Below, piece by piece: positions 33,360-42,140 of a DNA stretch of 64,000 nt. The position numbers and the translations under genes were made by a program. Under the pieces are notes generated by a model. It was not told the origin of the DNA, did not search any database, and saw nothing but the letters and a program-made list of their open reading frames with translations. Origin of the DNA: a bacterium HR40 (GTDB lineage: Bacteria; Pseudomonadota; Alphaproteobacteria; Geminicoccales; Geminicoccaceae); NCBI GenBank assembly GCA_002898275.1, contig BEIQ01000002.1, forward strand, positions 1 through 64,000, given 5' to 3'. The number at the start of each line of letters is the position of its first letter. The first letter of the stretch is position 1.

Positions 33360-34075
33360 CGGCCGGCCTCGAGCTGGAGCGGGTGGCAGCGGCCTATGGT
33401 GCCGCGCAAGTGCTCTTCGATATGTCCTTCGCGGTGGCAGCGGGCGAAGTCGCGGTGCTGCTCGGCCGCAACGGTGCCGGCAAGTCGACCACGCTGAAAT
33501 GCATCATGGGTCTCGTCCGCCCCCTCTCCGGCACGATCCGCTTCGAAGGACGGGACATCACCGGCCTCGAACCCTGGCGCATCGCCCGCCTCGGCATCGG
33601 CTACGTGCCGGAAGAGCGGCGGATCTTCTCGACCCTGACGGTGGAGGAGAATCTCGAAGTGGGCAGACGCCGAGCAGGCGGGCCCCGGCTTTGGAGCTAC
33701 GACCGTCTATTCCGCCTCTTCCCCAATCTCGCGGTCCTCCGCCGCCAGCGCGCCGGCCATCTCTCGGGTGGCGAGCAGCAGATGTTGGCGATCGCCCGCA
33801 CGCTCGTCACCGATCCGCGGCTTCTTCTGCTCGACGAGCCGTCCGAGGGCCTCGCTCCCGTCATCGTCGAGCAGCTGGCGGCGGCCCTGATCGAGATCAA
33901 AGCACAGGGTGTGAGCGTGCTGCTGTCGGAGCAAAACCTGCACTTCGCTGCCGCCGTGAGCGACCGCGCCTTCGTCGTCGAACGCGGCCATGTTCGCTAT
34001 GCCGGGGAGATGAGGCGGCTTTTGCAGGAGCGCGCGGTCCTCGAGCGCTATCTCGCCATCGAAGGAGTGCCATGA
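33356..34075 (+). CDS. LivF-type ABC ATPase
   Basis: A 239-residue second ATPase of the importer, with Walker A GRNGAGKST, signature LSGGEQQMLAIARTL, Walker B LLLLDEPSEGLAP and the LSEQN H-loop form in LLSEQNLHFA that is typical of LivF. The TTG at 33356 overlaps the LivG stop as TTGA; no better start is available upstream of the conserved GLELERVAAAYG. The hyuA ATG overlaps its stop, which keeps transport and hydrolysis genes translationally linked. Confidence 0.92.
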   Translation: MTAGLELERVAAAYGAAQVLFDMSFAVAAGEVAVLLGRNGAGKSTTLKCIMGLVRPLSGTIRFEGRDITGLEPWRIARLGIGYVPEERRIFSTLTVEENLEVGRRRAGGPRLWSYDRLFRLFPNLAVLRRQRAGHLSGGEQQMLAIARTLVTDPRLLLLDEPSEGLAPVIVEQLAAALIEIKAQGVSVLLSEQNLHFAAAVSDRAFVVERGHVRYAGEMRRLLQERAVLERYLAIEGVP

Positions 34076-36156
34076 ACGAGCAAGCGGGACGGGCGGGCGG
34101 GCTTCGGGTCGGCATCGACGTCGGCGGCACGTTCACCGACCTCATGCTCGTCGACGAAGCCGGTCGGGTGCGCGTCGCCAAGACCCCGACCACGCCGGAC
34201 AACCAGGCCGAGGGCGTGCTCGCCGCTCTCGAGGCCGCCGGCGTCGATCTCTCCGCCGTCTCCCTCCTCGTGCACGGCACCACCACCACGACCAACGCCT
34301 TTCTCGAACGCCGCATCGCTCGGGTCGGGCTCATAACGACCAAGGGGTTCCGCGACGTGCTCGAGCTCGGCCGACGTACCCGTCCGCGACCCTACGGCAT
34401 GACCGGGACCTTCGAGCCGCTCGTCGAACGGCCCTTCCGGCTCGAAGTGGACGAGCGGATCACCGCCGAGGGCGAGGTGTTGCGACCGCTCGATCCCGAG
34501 GAGGTGCGAGGGCGTGCCCGCGCGCTCTTGGACATGGGGTGCGAGGCCGTGGTGATCCATTTCCTCCACGCCTATGCCAATCCTGCGCACGAGCTGCTGG
34601 CGGAGCGGGTGGTGCGCGAGCTGTGGCCCAACGACTATGTCACCGTCGGCCACCGCATCCTCTCCGAATATCGCGAATACGAGCGGGGCTGCACGGCCAG
34701 CGTCAATGCCGCGGTGCAGCCGGTGCTCGACCGCTACCTGCGCCGCCTCGAGGCTCGGTTGCGGGAACGCGGTTACCGCCACGAACTCCTCGTGGTCCAG
34801 GGCAACGGCGGCACCCTGCCCGCCCGGATGGTGGTCGAGGAGGCGGTCAAGACCCTGATGTCCGGCCCGGCGGCGGGAGTGATCGCCGCTGCCTGGTGCG
34901 CCCGCCAGGCGGGCTTCGCCCATGTCATCACCTACGACATGGGCGGCACTTCGACGGACGTGGCGCTGATCGAGAACGGGGTCCCGGCGGTGAGCTCCGA
35001 GCTCGAGCTCGCCTATGCCATGCCGGTGCACGTGCCGATGGTGGACGTCGTCACCCTGGGTGCGGGAGGAGGCTCCATTGCCCACGTCGACGCCGGCGGC
35101 GTGCTCAGGGTCGGACCGCGGAGCGCGGGAGCGGTGCCCGGTCCCATCGCCTACGGCCGGGGTGGCGACGAGCCGACGATCACCGACGCCCAGCTCGTCC
35201 TCGGACGGCTGCCGCCCGACCGACTGACCGGGGTCGAACGGCCGGTGCCGCCCGCGGAAGTGGCGCGCCGGCTCGAGGAGCGCATCGGTCGCCCGCTCGG
35301 GCTCGACGGTGTCGGCGCGGCAGCGGCCATCCTGCGGGTCGCCGACGACCGCATGGCGGGGGCGATCCGCACCACCTCTCTCGCCCGCGGCTACGACCCC
35401 CGCGACTTCGTGTTGTTCGCCTTCGGCGGCGCAGGACCGCTGCACGCCTCTGCCCTGGCCAAGGAACTCGGCATTCCGCTGGTGCTGGTACCCCCGCGGC
35501 CGGGGGTCACCAACGCCCTGGGTTGCCTCGTCGCCGATGCGCGCCACGACTTCGTGCGCACCCTCAATCGGCCCTTGGCAACCCTCGACGTCCAGGATCT
35601 CGCCGCCGTCGCCCGCGCCCAGCTCGGCGAGGGCGAGGCTGCGCTCGGGCGCGAAACCACCCCCATTCTCGGCCGCGAGGTGCGGATCTCGGCGGAGATG
35701 AAGTTCGAGGGTCAAACCCATTTGATCCGGGTCGAACTGCCCGCCGAGGAGGTCCTTTCCGGCCGACTCACCCGAACGCGTCTGCTCGATGTGTTCGCCG
35801 AGGCCTACGACCGACGCTTCGCCGTGCGCCTTCCCGGGATTCCCGTATGGCTGGTCAATCTCCAGACGACCGTGATCGGCCGTCGTCCGGGGCTCGATCC
35901 GCATGCCCTTTTGCCCGAACGCGCGGCCAGCGACGCCGAAGCCGCCTGCATCGGGGTGCGACCCGTATGGTTTTCCGGTCGGTTCTTGCCGACCCCGATC
36001 CTGGCGCGCGAGCGTCTCGCGCCGGGAGCGCGTTTCCAAGGTCCAGCGATCGTCGAGCAGCTCGATGCGACGACGGTCGTGGAGCCGGGCGACGAAGGGC
36101 AGGTCGACGCCTTCGGCAATCTCGTCCTGCGCGTCCGCTCCGACTGGGAGGGCTGA
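34072..36156 (+). CDS. Hydantoinase/oxoprolinase family subunit A
   Basis: A 694-residue HyuA-type subunit. The family uses ATP to phosphorylate and open cyclic amides (5-oxoproline, N-methylhydantoin) or, in acetone carboxylase relatives, other substrates. The actin-like ATP-site motifs are present: GIDVGGTFTDLMLVDE at residue 13 and YDMGGTSTDVALIENG near 285, then LGAGGGSIAHVD and FGGAGPLHA. Its partner HyuB follows by four bases. In this operon a lactam made by the Hnr-like enzyme would be a sensible substrate; that is inference. Confidence 0.92.
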   Translation: MNEQAGRAGGLRVGIDVGGTFTDLMLVDEAGRVRVAKTPTTPDNQAEGVLAALEAAGVDLSAVSLLVHGTTTTTNAFLERRIARVGLITTKGFRDVLELGRRTRPRPYGMTGTFEPLVERPFRLEVDERITAEGEVLRPLDPEEVRGRARALLDMGCEAVVIHFLHAYANPAHELLAERVVRELWPNDYVTVGHRILSEYREYERGCTASVNAAVQPVLDRYLRRLEARLRERGYRHELLVVQGNGGTLPARMVVEEAVKTLMSGPAAGVIAAAWCARQAGFAHVITYDMGGTSTDVALIENGVPAVSSELELAYAMPVHVPMVDVVTLGAGGGSIAHVDAGGVLRVGPRSAGAVPGPIAYGRGGDEPTITDAQLVLGRLPPDRLTGVERPVPPAEVARRLEERIGRPLGLDGVGAAAAILRVADDRMAGAIRTTSLARGYDPRDFVLFAFGGAGPLHASALAKELGIPLVLVPPRPGVTNALGCLVADARHDFVRTLNRPLATLDVQDLAAVARAQLGEGEAALGRETTPILGREVRISAEMKFEGQTHLIRVELPAEEVLSGRLTRTRLLDVFAEAYDRRFAVRLPGIPVWLVNLQTTVIGRRPGLDPHALLPERAASDAEAACIGVRPVWFSGRFLPTPILARERLAPGARFQGPAIVEQLDATTVVEPGDEGQVDAFGNLVLRVRSDWEG

Positions 36157-36160
36157 ATCG

Positions 36161-37822
36161 GTGAGCAGGCTCGATCCCGTGACCCTCGCCGTCATCCAGA
36201 ATGGCCTCGTGCAGGTCTGCAACGAGATGGACATCGCCTTCTCCCGCGCCGCCTTCAGTCCGGTGATCGCCGAGGCCAACGACCGCTCGGACGGCATCTA
36301 CGGCCGCGCGGACGGGTCGCTCATCGCCCAGGGCGAGCTCGGCCTGCCGATCTTCGTCGGTACCATGCAGGACTCCACCCGCGCGGTGATCGAATGGATC
36401 GAGGCCGGCCGAGTCGCCCCGCCCGAGCCCGGCGACGTCTATGCCGTCAACGACCCCTATCTCGGCGGCACGCATCTCATGGATGTGCGCTTCGTCAAAC
36501 CGTTCTGGTATCGGGGCGAGCTGTTCTGCTGGCTGGCCAACACCGGCCACTGGCCGGACATCGGCGGCAGCGTGCCGGGAGGTTTCTCGGCATCTGCCAC
36601 CGAGATCGAGCAAGAGGGGCTGCGTATCCCGCCGGTCAAGCTCTACAAGCGCGGCCAACTGGATCGCGAGCTCTGGGCCCTCGTCACCGCCAATATCCGC
36701 ATCGCCGAGCAGCGCATCGGCGACATCGAAGCCCAAGCCGCTGCCCTCGAAGTGGGAGCCCGTCGACTCGCTCGTCTGCTCGACCGCTACGGTCGCGACA
36801 CGGTGGACGCGGCGATCGCCGAGATGCGCCAGGCGGCAGCCCGACTGATGCGGGCGCGGATCCGCGAAGTCCCGGACGGAGTCTACGAGAGTGTCGCTTG
36901 GATCGACAGCGACGGCGTGGTGGACGAGCCCCTCGCGATCCGCCTCCGCCTCACGGTGGACGGCGAGCGCATGGTGTTCGACTTCCGCCACAGCTCGCCG
37001 CCCTGCGAGGGGCCGATGAACTCCGTCCTCGCGACCACCAAGAGCGCTGTCTACCTCGCGATCAAACACGTCTGGCCGGAGGTGCCGATCAACGCTGGCA
37101 TGTTCGAACCCCTCCACATCCCCGATCCCGAGGGCACCTTCCTCTACGCCCGCTATCCGCGTCCCGTTTCGGGCTGCGCCGCCGAGGTCTCGCAGCGCAT
37201 CGCCGAGGCGGTGTTTCTCGCCCTCGTCCAGGCGGTGCCGGAGCGGCTGTGGGGAGCTCCTGCTGGTACCTCCGGCAATTTCTCGCTCGGCGGCTACGAC
37301 CCGGAAAAGGGCCGCTCGTGGGTGATGTACCACATCACCGGTGGCGGTTACGGGGGCAACGCCGAGACGGATGGCCTGAGCTACGGCTGCTCGACCATCG
37401 GCATTTCCAAGAGCGCGCCGATCGAGGTCACCGAACAGCAATACCCCGTCCTGTTCGAGCACTATGCCTTGCGCGAGGGATCGGGGGGACGGGGTCGACA
37501 TCGCGGCGGCTTCGGCCTCGACTACGCCGTCCGGCTGCGCCGCGGCCGCGCACGCGCCTCCTTCGTCATGGACCACGGTCGCTTGGGTCCACCCGGCGTA
37601 CTCGGCGGCGAACCCGGGGCACCCAACGAGATCGAGATCCGCTTTGCCGACGGTCGGGTGTGGCAGCCGCCGCACCGCTCCAAGGCGCAAGGGATCGAAG
37701 TGCGGGCAGGCGACGTCATCCACATTCGCACCCCCGGCGGTGGCGGCTACGGCCGCCCGGAAGAACGCGACCCCGAACTCATCGCCCGCGACCTTCGCCG
37801 CGGCTACTACGACCGCTGGTGA
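36161..37822 (+). CDS. Hydantoinase B/oxoprolinase family subunit B
   Basis: A 553-residue HyuB-type subunit. Typical segments are LDPVTLAVIQNGLVQVCNEMD at the start, VYAVNDPYLGGTHLMDV, WLANTGHWPDIGG, CEGPMNSVLATTKSAVY and the C-terminal RTPGGGGYG. It forms a complex with HyuA. The GTG at 36161 is four bases after the hyuA stop. This is the last gene of the co-directional run that begins at 23378; no strong terminator is seen after it. Confidence 0.92.
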   Translation: MSRLDPVTLAVIQNGLVQVCNEMDIAFSRAAFSPVIAEANDRSDGIYGRADGSLIAQGELGLPIFVGTMQDSTRAVIEWIEAGRVAPPEPGDVYAVNDPYLGGTHLMDVRFVKPFWYRGELFCWLANTGHWPDIGGSVPGGFSASATEIEQEGLRIPPVKLYKRGQLDRELWALVTANIRIAEQRIGDIEAQAAALEVGARRLARLLDRYGRDTVDAAIAEMRQAAARLMRARIREVPDGVYESVAWIDSDGVVDEPLAIRLRLTVDGERMVFDFRHSSPPCEGPMNSVLATTKSAVYLAIKHVWPEVPINAGMFEPLHIPDPEGTFLYARYPRPVSGCAAEVSQRIAEAVFLALVQAVPERLWGAPAGTSGNFSLGGYDPEKGRSWVMYHITGGGYGGNAETDGLSYGCSTIGISKSAPIEVTEQQYPVLFEHYALREGSGGRGRHRGGFGLDYAVRLRRGRARASFVMDHGRLGPPGVLGGEPGAPNEIEIRFADGRVWQPPHRSKAQGIEVRAGDVIHIRTPGGGGYGRPEERDPELIARDLRRGYYDRW

Positions 37823-38245
37823 TCGGCACCAGCGGCCGGCATCCTCCTCGGGCCACGTTCCCGCGCTGGCGAGAGCGGTCGTTAACCGATCGTTGGGAAC
37901 TCGACGGCATGATCTGGCCCAGAACTGCCGGCGTCCTCCGTGTCGCCGGCTCGACGAGGACCTCGCAGCCGGTATGCTACCGGTGCCGTCAAGGACGCAT
38001 CGTCGACGGGGCGCCACCAGGAAAGATGGCGGCTTCCGGTCGACGCGGGCCACGGCCGAGTGGCCATGGCCGGCACGCGGGAGCGGTCATCCGGCCGGGT
38101 ACGCGCCACTCCCCGCGTCCTGTCCGCATCGCGGCGCGACCGGCACGGCGCACCAGCGCCCGACCGATGGGAAATCGGCGATCCTGCCCGGGCGCGGCGC
38201 CGTTCGCCCGCTTCGCTCTCCAGGGCCACCTGGCGGGGTCTCGGG
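37823..38245. other. Intergenic stretch after hyuB
   Basis: 423 bases without a gene I would accept. The frame of the downstream signalling protein stays open back to 37940, but that part is basic, lacks a membrane segment and does not look coding. A small perfect inverted repeat, CCGGTA-TGC-TACCGG, lies at 37969-37983; it has no T-run and could be an operator or chance. No promoter could be assigned. Confidence 0.45.
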
Positions 38246-40684
38246 ATGATCCCGAAACCGCGCAACTGGCCCCTCGTGGTGCGGGCCCTCGTCTTGATGT
38301 TGGCGGCCCAGGTGGCCGGGCTCGCGCTGCTCTTCGCCAATGGCGAGCGGCTTGCCGATCGCGCCGCCGAAAGCGCTTTTGCGCGGCTGCGCGACGAAGT
38401 GCTGCCGAGCCTCGCTCGGGCCATCGCCGCAGCGGCGCTGGACCAGGACCGCGACGAGATCGGGCGCCTGCTCGCACCGTGGGTCGAGGCGGACGGGGTG
38501 TTGGCCATCCAGTTGCGAACAGCGAGCGGGCAGCTGCTTTACGAGGTGCGCAACCCCCAGCGCGCGGCCGAGACGTCTTCGACCTTGGCGCTGCCGGTGA
38601 CACTCGGGGCCGAGGAGCTCGGCACGCTCGCGGTGATGGTCGACCTCGAGGCGTTCCGGAGTCTCACGCGCAGTGCGGCGAGCAGCAGCATGCTGCTGGT
38701 GGCTTGCGGGCTGTCGGCGGGGACGTTGTTCCTGGCGCTGCTCGCGGTCCGGCTCGCGGGCCGCGTGGAAGGACTGGCGCGGGCGGCGACGGCCATTGCC
38801 GAGGGTGCCACCGGAGCGCGCGCCCCCGTCGCCGGTCCGCCGGAGCTGCGCGCTCTTGCCGGCGCATTCAACGCCATGGTGGACCGCCTGCTCGAAGCGA
38901 ACCACCGTCTCGCCGAGGAGCGCGAGCGGCTGGCGAACAGTGAGCGCCGGTTTCGGGAATTCGCGCAGGCAGCCTCGGACTGGCTGTGGGAGACCGATGC
39001 CGATCATCGTTTCGTCTATTTCTCCCAGTTGGACAATCCCGAGCATCCGTTCGATCAGCCAAGACTGCTGGGCAAGCGCCGGCAGGACGTGATCGCCGAA
39101 TGCGATCCCGAGCTCTTGCGGCAGCATCTCGAGGATCTCGCCCAGCGTCGGCCGTTTCGGGACTTCCGCTACGCCATCCGCGACCGCCACGGGACGCTGC
39201 GCACCATCGAGGTCAGCGGTCGGCCCCAGTTCGACACTTGCGGCCGCTTTACCGGTTATCGCGGTGTCGCTCGCGATGTCACGGAGAAGATGGAGGCGGA
39301 GCGTCGCATCCACTATCTCGCGACCCATGACACCCTGACCCGCCTCGCCAACCGGCCGGCGTTCGACGAGCAGCTGCGCCGAGCACTGGCGGTTGCCCGC
39401 CGCAACGGCTCCAAGGTGGGCTTGCTGCTGTTCGATCTCGACGGCTTCCGTCGGGTCAACGAGCTCTACGGCCATGCTGCCGGCGATCTGCTCTTGCGGC
39501 ACACGGCCGAGCGGCTCGTCGGGGCGATCCGCGAGGGCGATTTGGCGGCCCGCTTGGCTGCCGACGAATTCGTGGTGCTGCAGCCGGATGTGACCAATCC
39601 CGGCGAGTGTGCGGCGTTGGCGAGTCGCCTCGTGCGCGAGCTCGGCGAGCCCTTCGGGGAAGGGCGCTGTCCCTTCCGCCCGAGCGTCAGCTGTGGCATC
39701 GTTCTCTTTCCCGACAATGGCGAGGATGCGGAAGCGCTCTTGCGCCACGCTTCGGTCGCGGTCGCGCGGGCGAAGCACGATGGCGGCGGCGGCTTTCGCT
39801 TCTTCGAGGCGGACATGGAGAAGGTGGAGGCGCGCCGACGGCTCGTCGAAGCCGAACTGCGGCGGGTCCTCCAGCAGGCCGATGGTGCCGGCCTCGCCCT
39901 TCACATCCAACCGCGAGTCACCCTCGACAAAGGCGAGCTCTGTGGCGGCGAGGCCCTCCTGCGCTGGCGGCATCCCGAGCTCGGCGAATTGCCGCCCTCG
40001 CTCTTCGTGGCCATCGCCGAGCAAGCCGGGCTCGCCCACGAGCTCGGCAGCTGGGTCCTGCGCGAGGCCTGTCGACTGCTCGCCAGCTGGCATCGCGAGC
40101 TGCCGGCGGGTTTCCGGCTCGCCGTCAACCTCTCGCCGCTGCAGTTCCGGCGCCACGACATCGTCCGGGAGGTGGCCTCCGCGCTCGCCGAGAACCGGGT
40201 GCCGGGTGGACTGCTGGAACTCGAGATCACCGAGAGCGCTCTCGTCGAGGACACCGACGCCACGGTGCGCCAGCTCGCCCGCTTCCGCGAACTGGGCATC
40301 GCTCTCGCCCTCGACGATTTCGGCACCGGCTATTCCAGCCTCGGCTATCTCAAACGTTTCGCGCTCGACAAGCTCAAGATCGACCGCTCCTTCGTCTCCG
40401 GACTCGCCGACAGCAAAGAGAACGGGGCCATCGTCCGGGCCATCATCACTCTCGCCCGCAGTCTCGAGCTCGGAGTGGTGGCGGAAGGGGTGGAGAGCGA
40501 GCCGCAGCGGCAGTTTTTGCTGCGCGAGGGTTGCCGCGAGGCGCAGGGTCATCTGTTCGCAGCCGCCTTGCCAGCCGAGATCTTCGCCCGCGACTGGCTC
40601 GCCCTTCGGGAGAAAGACGCTGCGCCGCCGTCGCGGCTTTCGCCCGCGCAATGGCACTTGTCATTCTCTGCCGCCAGCGATTGA
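38246..40684 (+). CDS. Membrane cyclic-di-GMP protein: HAMP-PAS-GGDEF(degenerate)-EAL
   Basis: An 812-residue sensor. Two membrane segments (about 9-30 and 148-170) flank a periplasmic region, followed by HAMP (172-225), PAS (about 235-350), GGDEF and EAL domains. The GGDEF site reads AADEF, so cyclase activity is doubtful, while the RxxD inhibitory site five residues before it (REGD) is kept. The EAL domain looks active: EALLRW, LEITESAL, DDFGTGYSSLGYLK and the later VAEGVES. It probably degrades c-di-GMP under control of a periplasmic signal. The ATG at 38246 directly precedes the first membrane segment. Confidence 0.9.
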   Translation: MIPKPRNWPLVVRALVLMLAAQVAGLALLFANGERLADRAAESAFARLRDEVLPSLARAIAAAALDQDRDEIGRLLAPWVEADGVLAIQLRTASGQLLYEVRNPQRAAETSSTLALPVTLGAEELGTLAVMVDLEAFRSLTRSAASSSMLLVACGLSAGTLFLALLAVRLAGRVEGLARAATAIAEGATGARAPVAGPPELRALAGAFNAMVDRLLEANHRLAEERERLANSERRFREFAQAASDWLWETDADHRFVYFSQLDNPEHPFDQPRLLGKRRQDVIAECDPELLRQHLEDLAQRRPFRDFRYAIRDRHGTLRTIEVSGRPQFDTCGRFTGYRGVARDVTEKMEAERRIHYLATHDTLTRLANRPAFDEQLRRALAVARRNGSKVGLLLFDLDGFRRVNELYGHAAGDLLLRHTAERLVGAIREGDLAARLAADEFVVLQPDVTNPGECAALASRLVRELGEPFGEGRCPFRPSVSCGIVLFPDNGEDAEALLRHASVAVARAKHDGGGGFRFFEADMEKVEARRRLVEAELRRVLQQADGAGLALHIQPRVTLDKGELCGGEALLRWRHPELGELPPSLFVAIAEQAGLAHELGSWVLREACRLLASWHRELPAGFRLAVNLSPLQFRRHDIVREVASALAENRVPGGLLELEITESALVEDTDATVRQLARFRELGIALALDDFGTGYSSLGYLKRFALDKLKIDRSFVSGLADSKENGAIVRAIITLARSLELGVVAEGVESEPQRQFLLREGCREAQGHLFAAALPAEIFARDWLALREKDAAPPSRLSPAQWHLSFSAASD

Positions 40685-41889
40685 CTGCGACGGCCTGCGA
40701 CTGGGGAGCCCTCGTCCTGACTCCGATCCGCCCCGTGGTCCGACGTCTCGAGCTTTCCGCCATCATGCGGGTGGCGATCCAAGCCCTCGGCGATCCCGAA
40801 GTGGTGCCGCTGTGGTTCGGCGAGAGCGATCTGCCCACACCGTCGTTCATCCGCGACGCGGCCAAGCGCGCCCTCGACGAGGGAAGAACCTTTTATTCCT
40901 TTGCCCGCGGCCATCGGCCTCTGCGCGAAGCCCTCCTTGCCTATCACCGCCGACTCTACGGAATCGATCTCGATCCCGACCGGGTCACGGTGCCGGGCTC
41001 GACCATGCTCACGGTGGTGATCGCCTGCCTGTGCACGGTCGAACGGGACGACGAGGTGATCCTGATTTCGCCCTACTGGCCCAACATCCGCACCGTGGTC
41101 CAGCTTCTCGGCGGCCGACCGGTGGAAGTGCGTCTCGAAGAAGGGCCGGAGCAGTGGTGGCTCGATCTCGACCGCGTGGCCCAGGCGATCGGGCCGCGCA
41201 CCCGGGCCATCTACGTCAATTCGCCCGCCAACCCGACGGGCTGGATCGCTTCGCGCGACGAGCTCGCAGCCCTGTTGGAGCTCTGCCGCCGCCACGGTCT
41301 CGCCCTCATCGCGGACGAAGTCTACCATCGGTTCGTGTACGAGGGGCGCGATCCCGCCCCTTCGCTGCTCGAGCTCGCCGATCCCGAGGAACCGGCGTTC
41401 GTGCTCAATGGCTTCTCCAAGTCCTTCGCCATGACGGGCTGGCGCCTCGGCTGGCTCGTCCACCCCCGCGGTCTCGCGGAACCCATGGCGGTGCTCGCGG
41501 AAGTGCTCAACACCGGCGCCACCTCTTTCGCCCAGTACGGGGCCATCGCCGCCCTCGAGCAGGGGGAGGACTTCGTCTCGGCCTTTGTCGCCCGCTGCCG
41601 CCGCAACCGCGATCTGGTGGTCGAGCGTCTCGGCGGTCATCCGCGCGTGCGGTTGCTGCCGCCGCGCGGCGCCTTCTATGCCTTCCCGCAGATCCGCGGC
41701 CTCGGCGACAGTCTCGCCTTCTGTCGGCGGCTTCTCGCCGAGGAGAAGGTGGGAACCGCCGCCGGCTATGGCTTCGGCGCCGGCAATGCCGGCCATATTC
41801 GATTGTGTTTTGCCATCGCCAGCGAACGACTCGAGCAGGCCCTCGAGCGCCTGTGCGCTTTCCTCGACCGCATGCCGGAGGCTGGCTGA
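40681..41889 (+). CDS. Pyridoxal-phosphate aminotransferase (aspartate/tyrosine class)
   Basis: A class I/II aminotransferase of about 402 residues. The PLP Lys is in NGFSKSFAMTGWRLGW and the Asn in YVNSPANPTGW; WFGESDLPTP near the N-terminus is typical of this subgroup. The substrate is not evident. A TTG at 40681 overlapping the previous stop is taken as the start; an ATG at 40651 within the preceding gene is the other candidate. A cobalamin riboswitch begins about 55 bases after the stop and belongs to the next gene. Confidence 0.82.
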   Translation: MTATACDWGALVLTPIRPVVRRLELSAIMRVAIQALGDPEVVPLWFGESDLPTPSFIRDAAKRALDEGRTFYSFARGHRPLREALLAYHRRLYGIDLDPDRVTVPGSTMLTVVIACLCTVERDDEVILISPYWPNIRTVVQLLGGRPVEVRLEEGPEQWWLDLDRVAQAIGPRTRAIYVNSPANPTGWIASRDELAALLELCRRHGLALIADEVYHRFVYEGRDPAPSLLELADPEEPAFVLNGFSKSFAMTGWRLGWLVHPRGLAEPMAVLAEVLNTGATSFAQYGAIAALEQGEDFVSAFVARCRRNRDLVVERLGGHPRVRLLPPRGAFYAFPQIRGLGDSLAFCRRLLAEEKVGTAAGYGFGAGNAGHIRLCFAIASERLEQALERLCAFLDRMPEAG

Positions 41890-41944
41890 TCGCCACCGCT
41901 CGCGGCGGGACTGGACAGGGGCGGGCACGAGCGCGATAAGGGCG

Positions 41945-42100
41945 AGGACGGCGGTGCGAATCCAGGGAATCCGGTGCGAATCCGGAGCTGCCCCCGCAAC
42001 CGTGAACGGTGAGCCGCCTCCAGATGCCACTGGGCCCCGCGCCTGGGAAGGCGGAGGCGGCGTTCGAACCGTGAGCCGGGAGACCGACCGCCGCGAAGGA
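41945..42100 (+). ncRNA. Cobalamin (B12) riboswitch
   Basis: The conserved core is unmistakable: GGGAA at 41965, GGTGCGAATCCGG at 41973, CTGCCCCCGCAACCGTGA at 41988-42005, TGCCACTGG at 42025, GGGAAGGCGG at 42044 and the B12 box GAGCCGGGAGACCGACCGCC at 42073-42092. An 11-base piece, GGTGCGAATCC, occurs twice (41953 and 41973). Downstream, GCGGGC (42110-42115) pairs with GCCCGC (42121-42126) just before the ribosome-binding site AGGAGAG, which suggests control of translation. It is on the same strand as, and 40 bases before, the PCu(A)C-like gene, which should be repressed when cobalamin is plentiful. Confidence 0.95.
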
Positions 42101-42140
42101 CCACAGCATGCGGGCGGAGGGCCCGCGAAAGGAGAGAACC

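Noticed and set aside
37969-37983. CCGGTA-TGC-TACCGG hairpin as a terminator for the hyuAB operon
   Set aside because: The stem is short, there is no T-run and it lies about 150 bases after the stop; it could be chance.
38246-40684. Call as an active diguanylate cyclase
   Set aside because: The signature is AADEF rather than GG(D/E)EF, so only the phosphodiesterase is supported.
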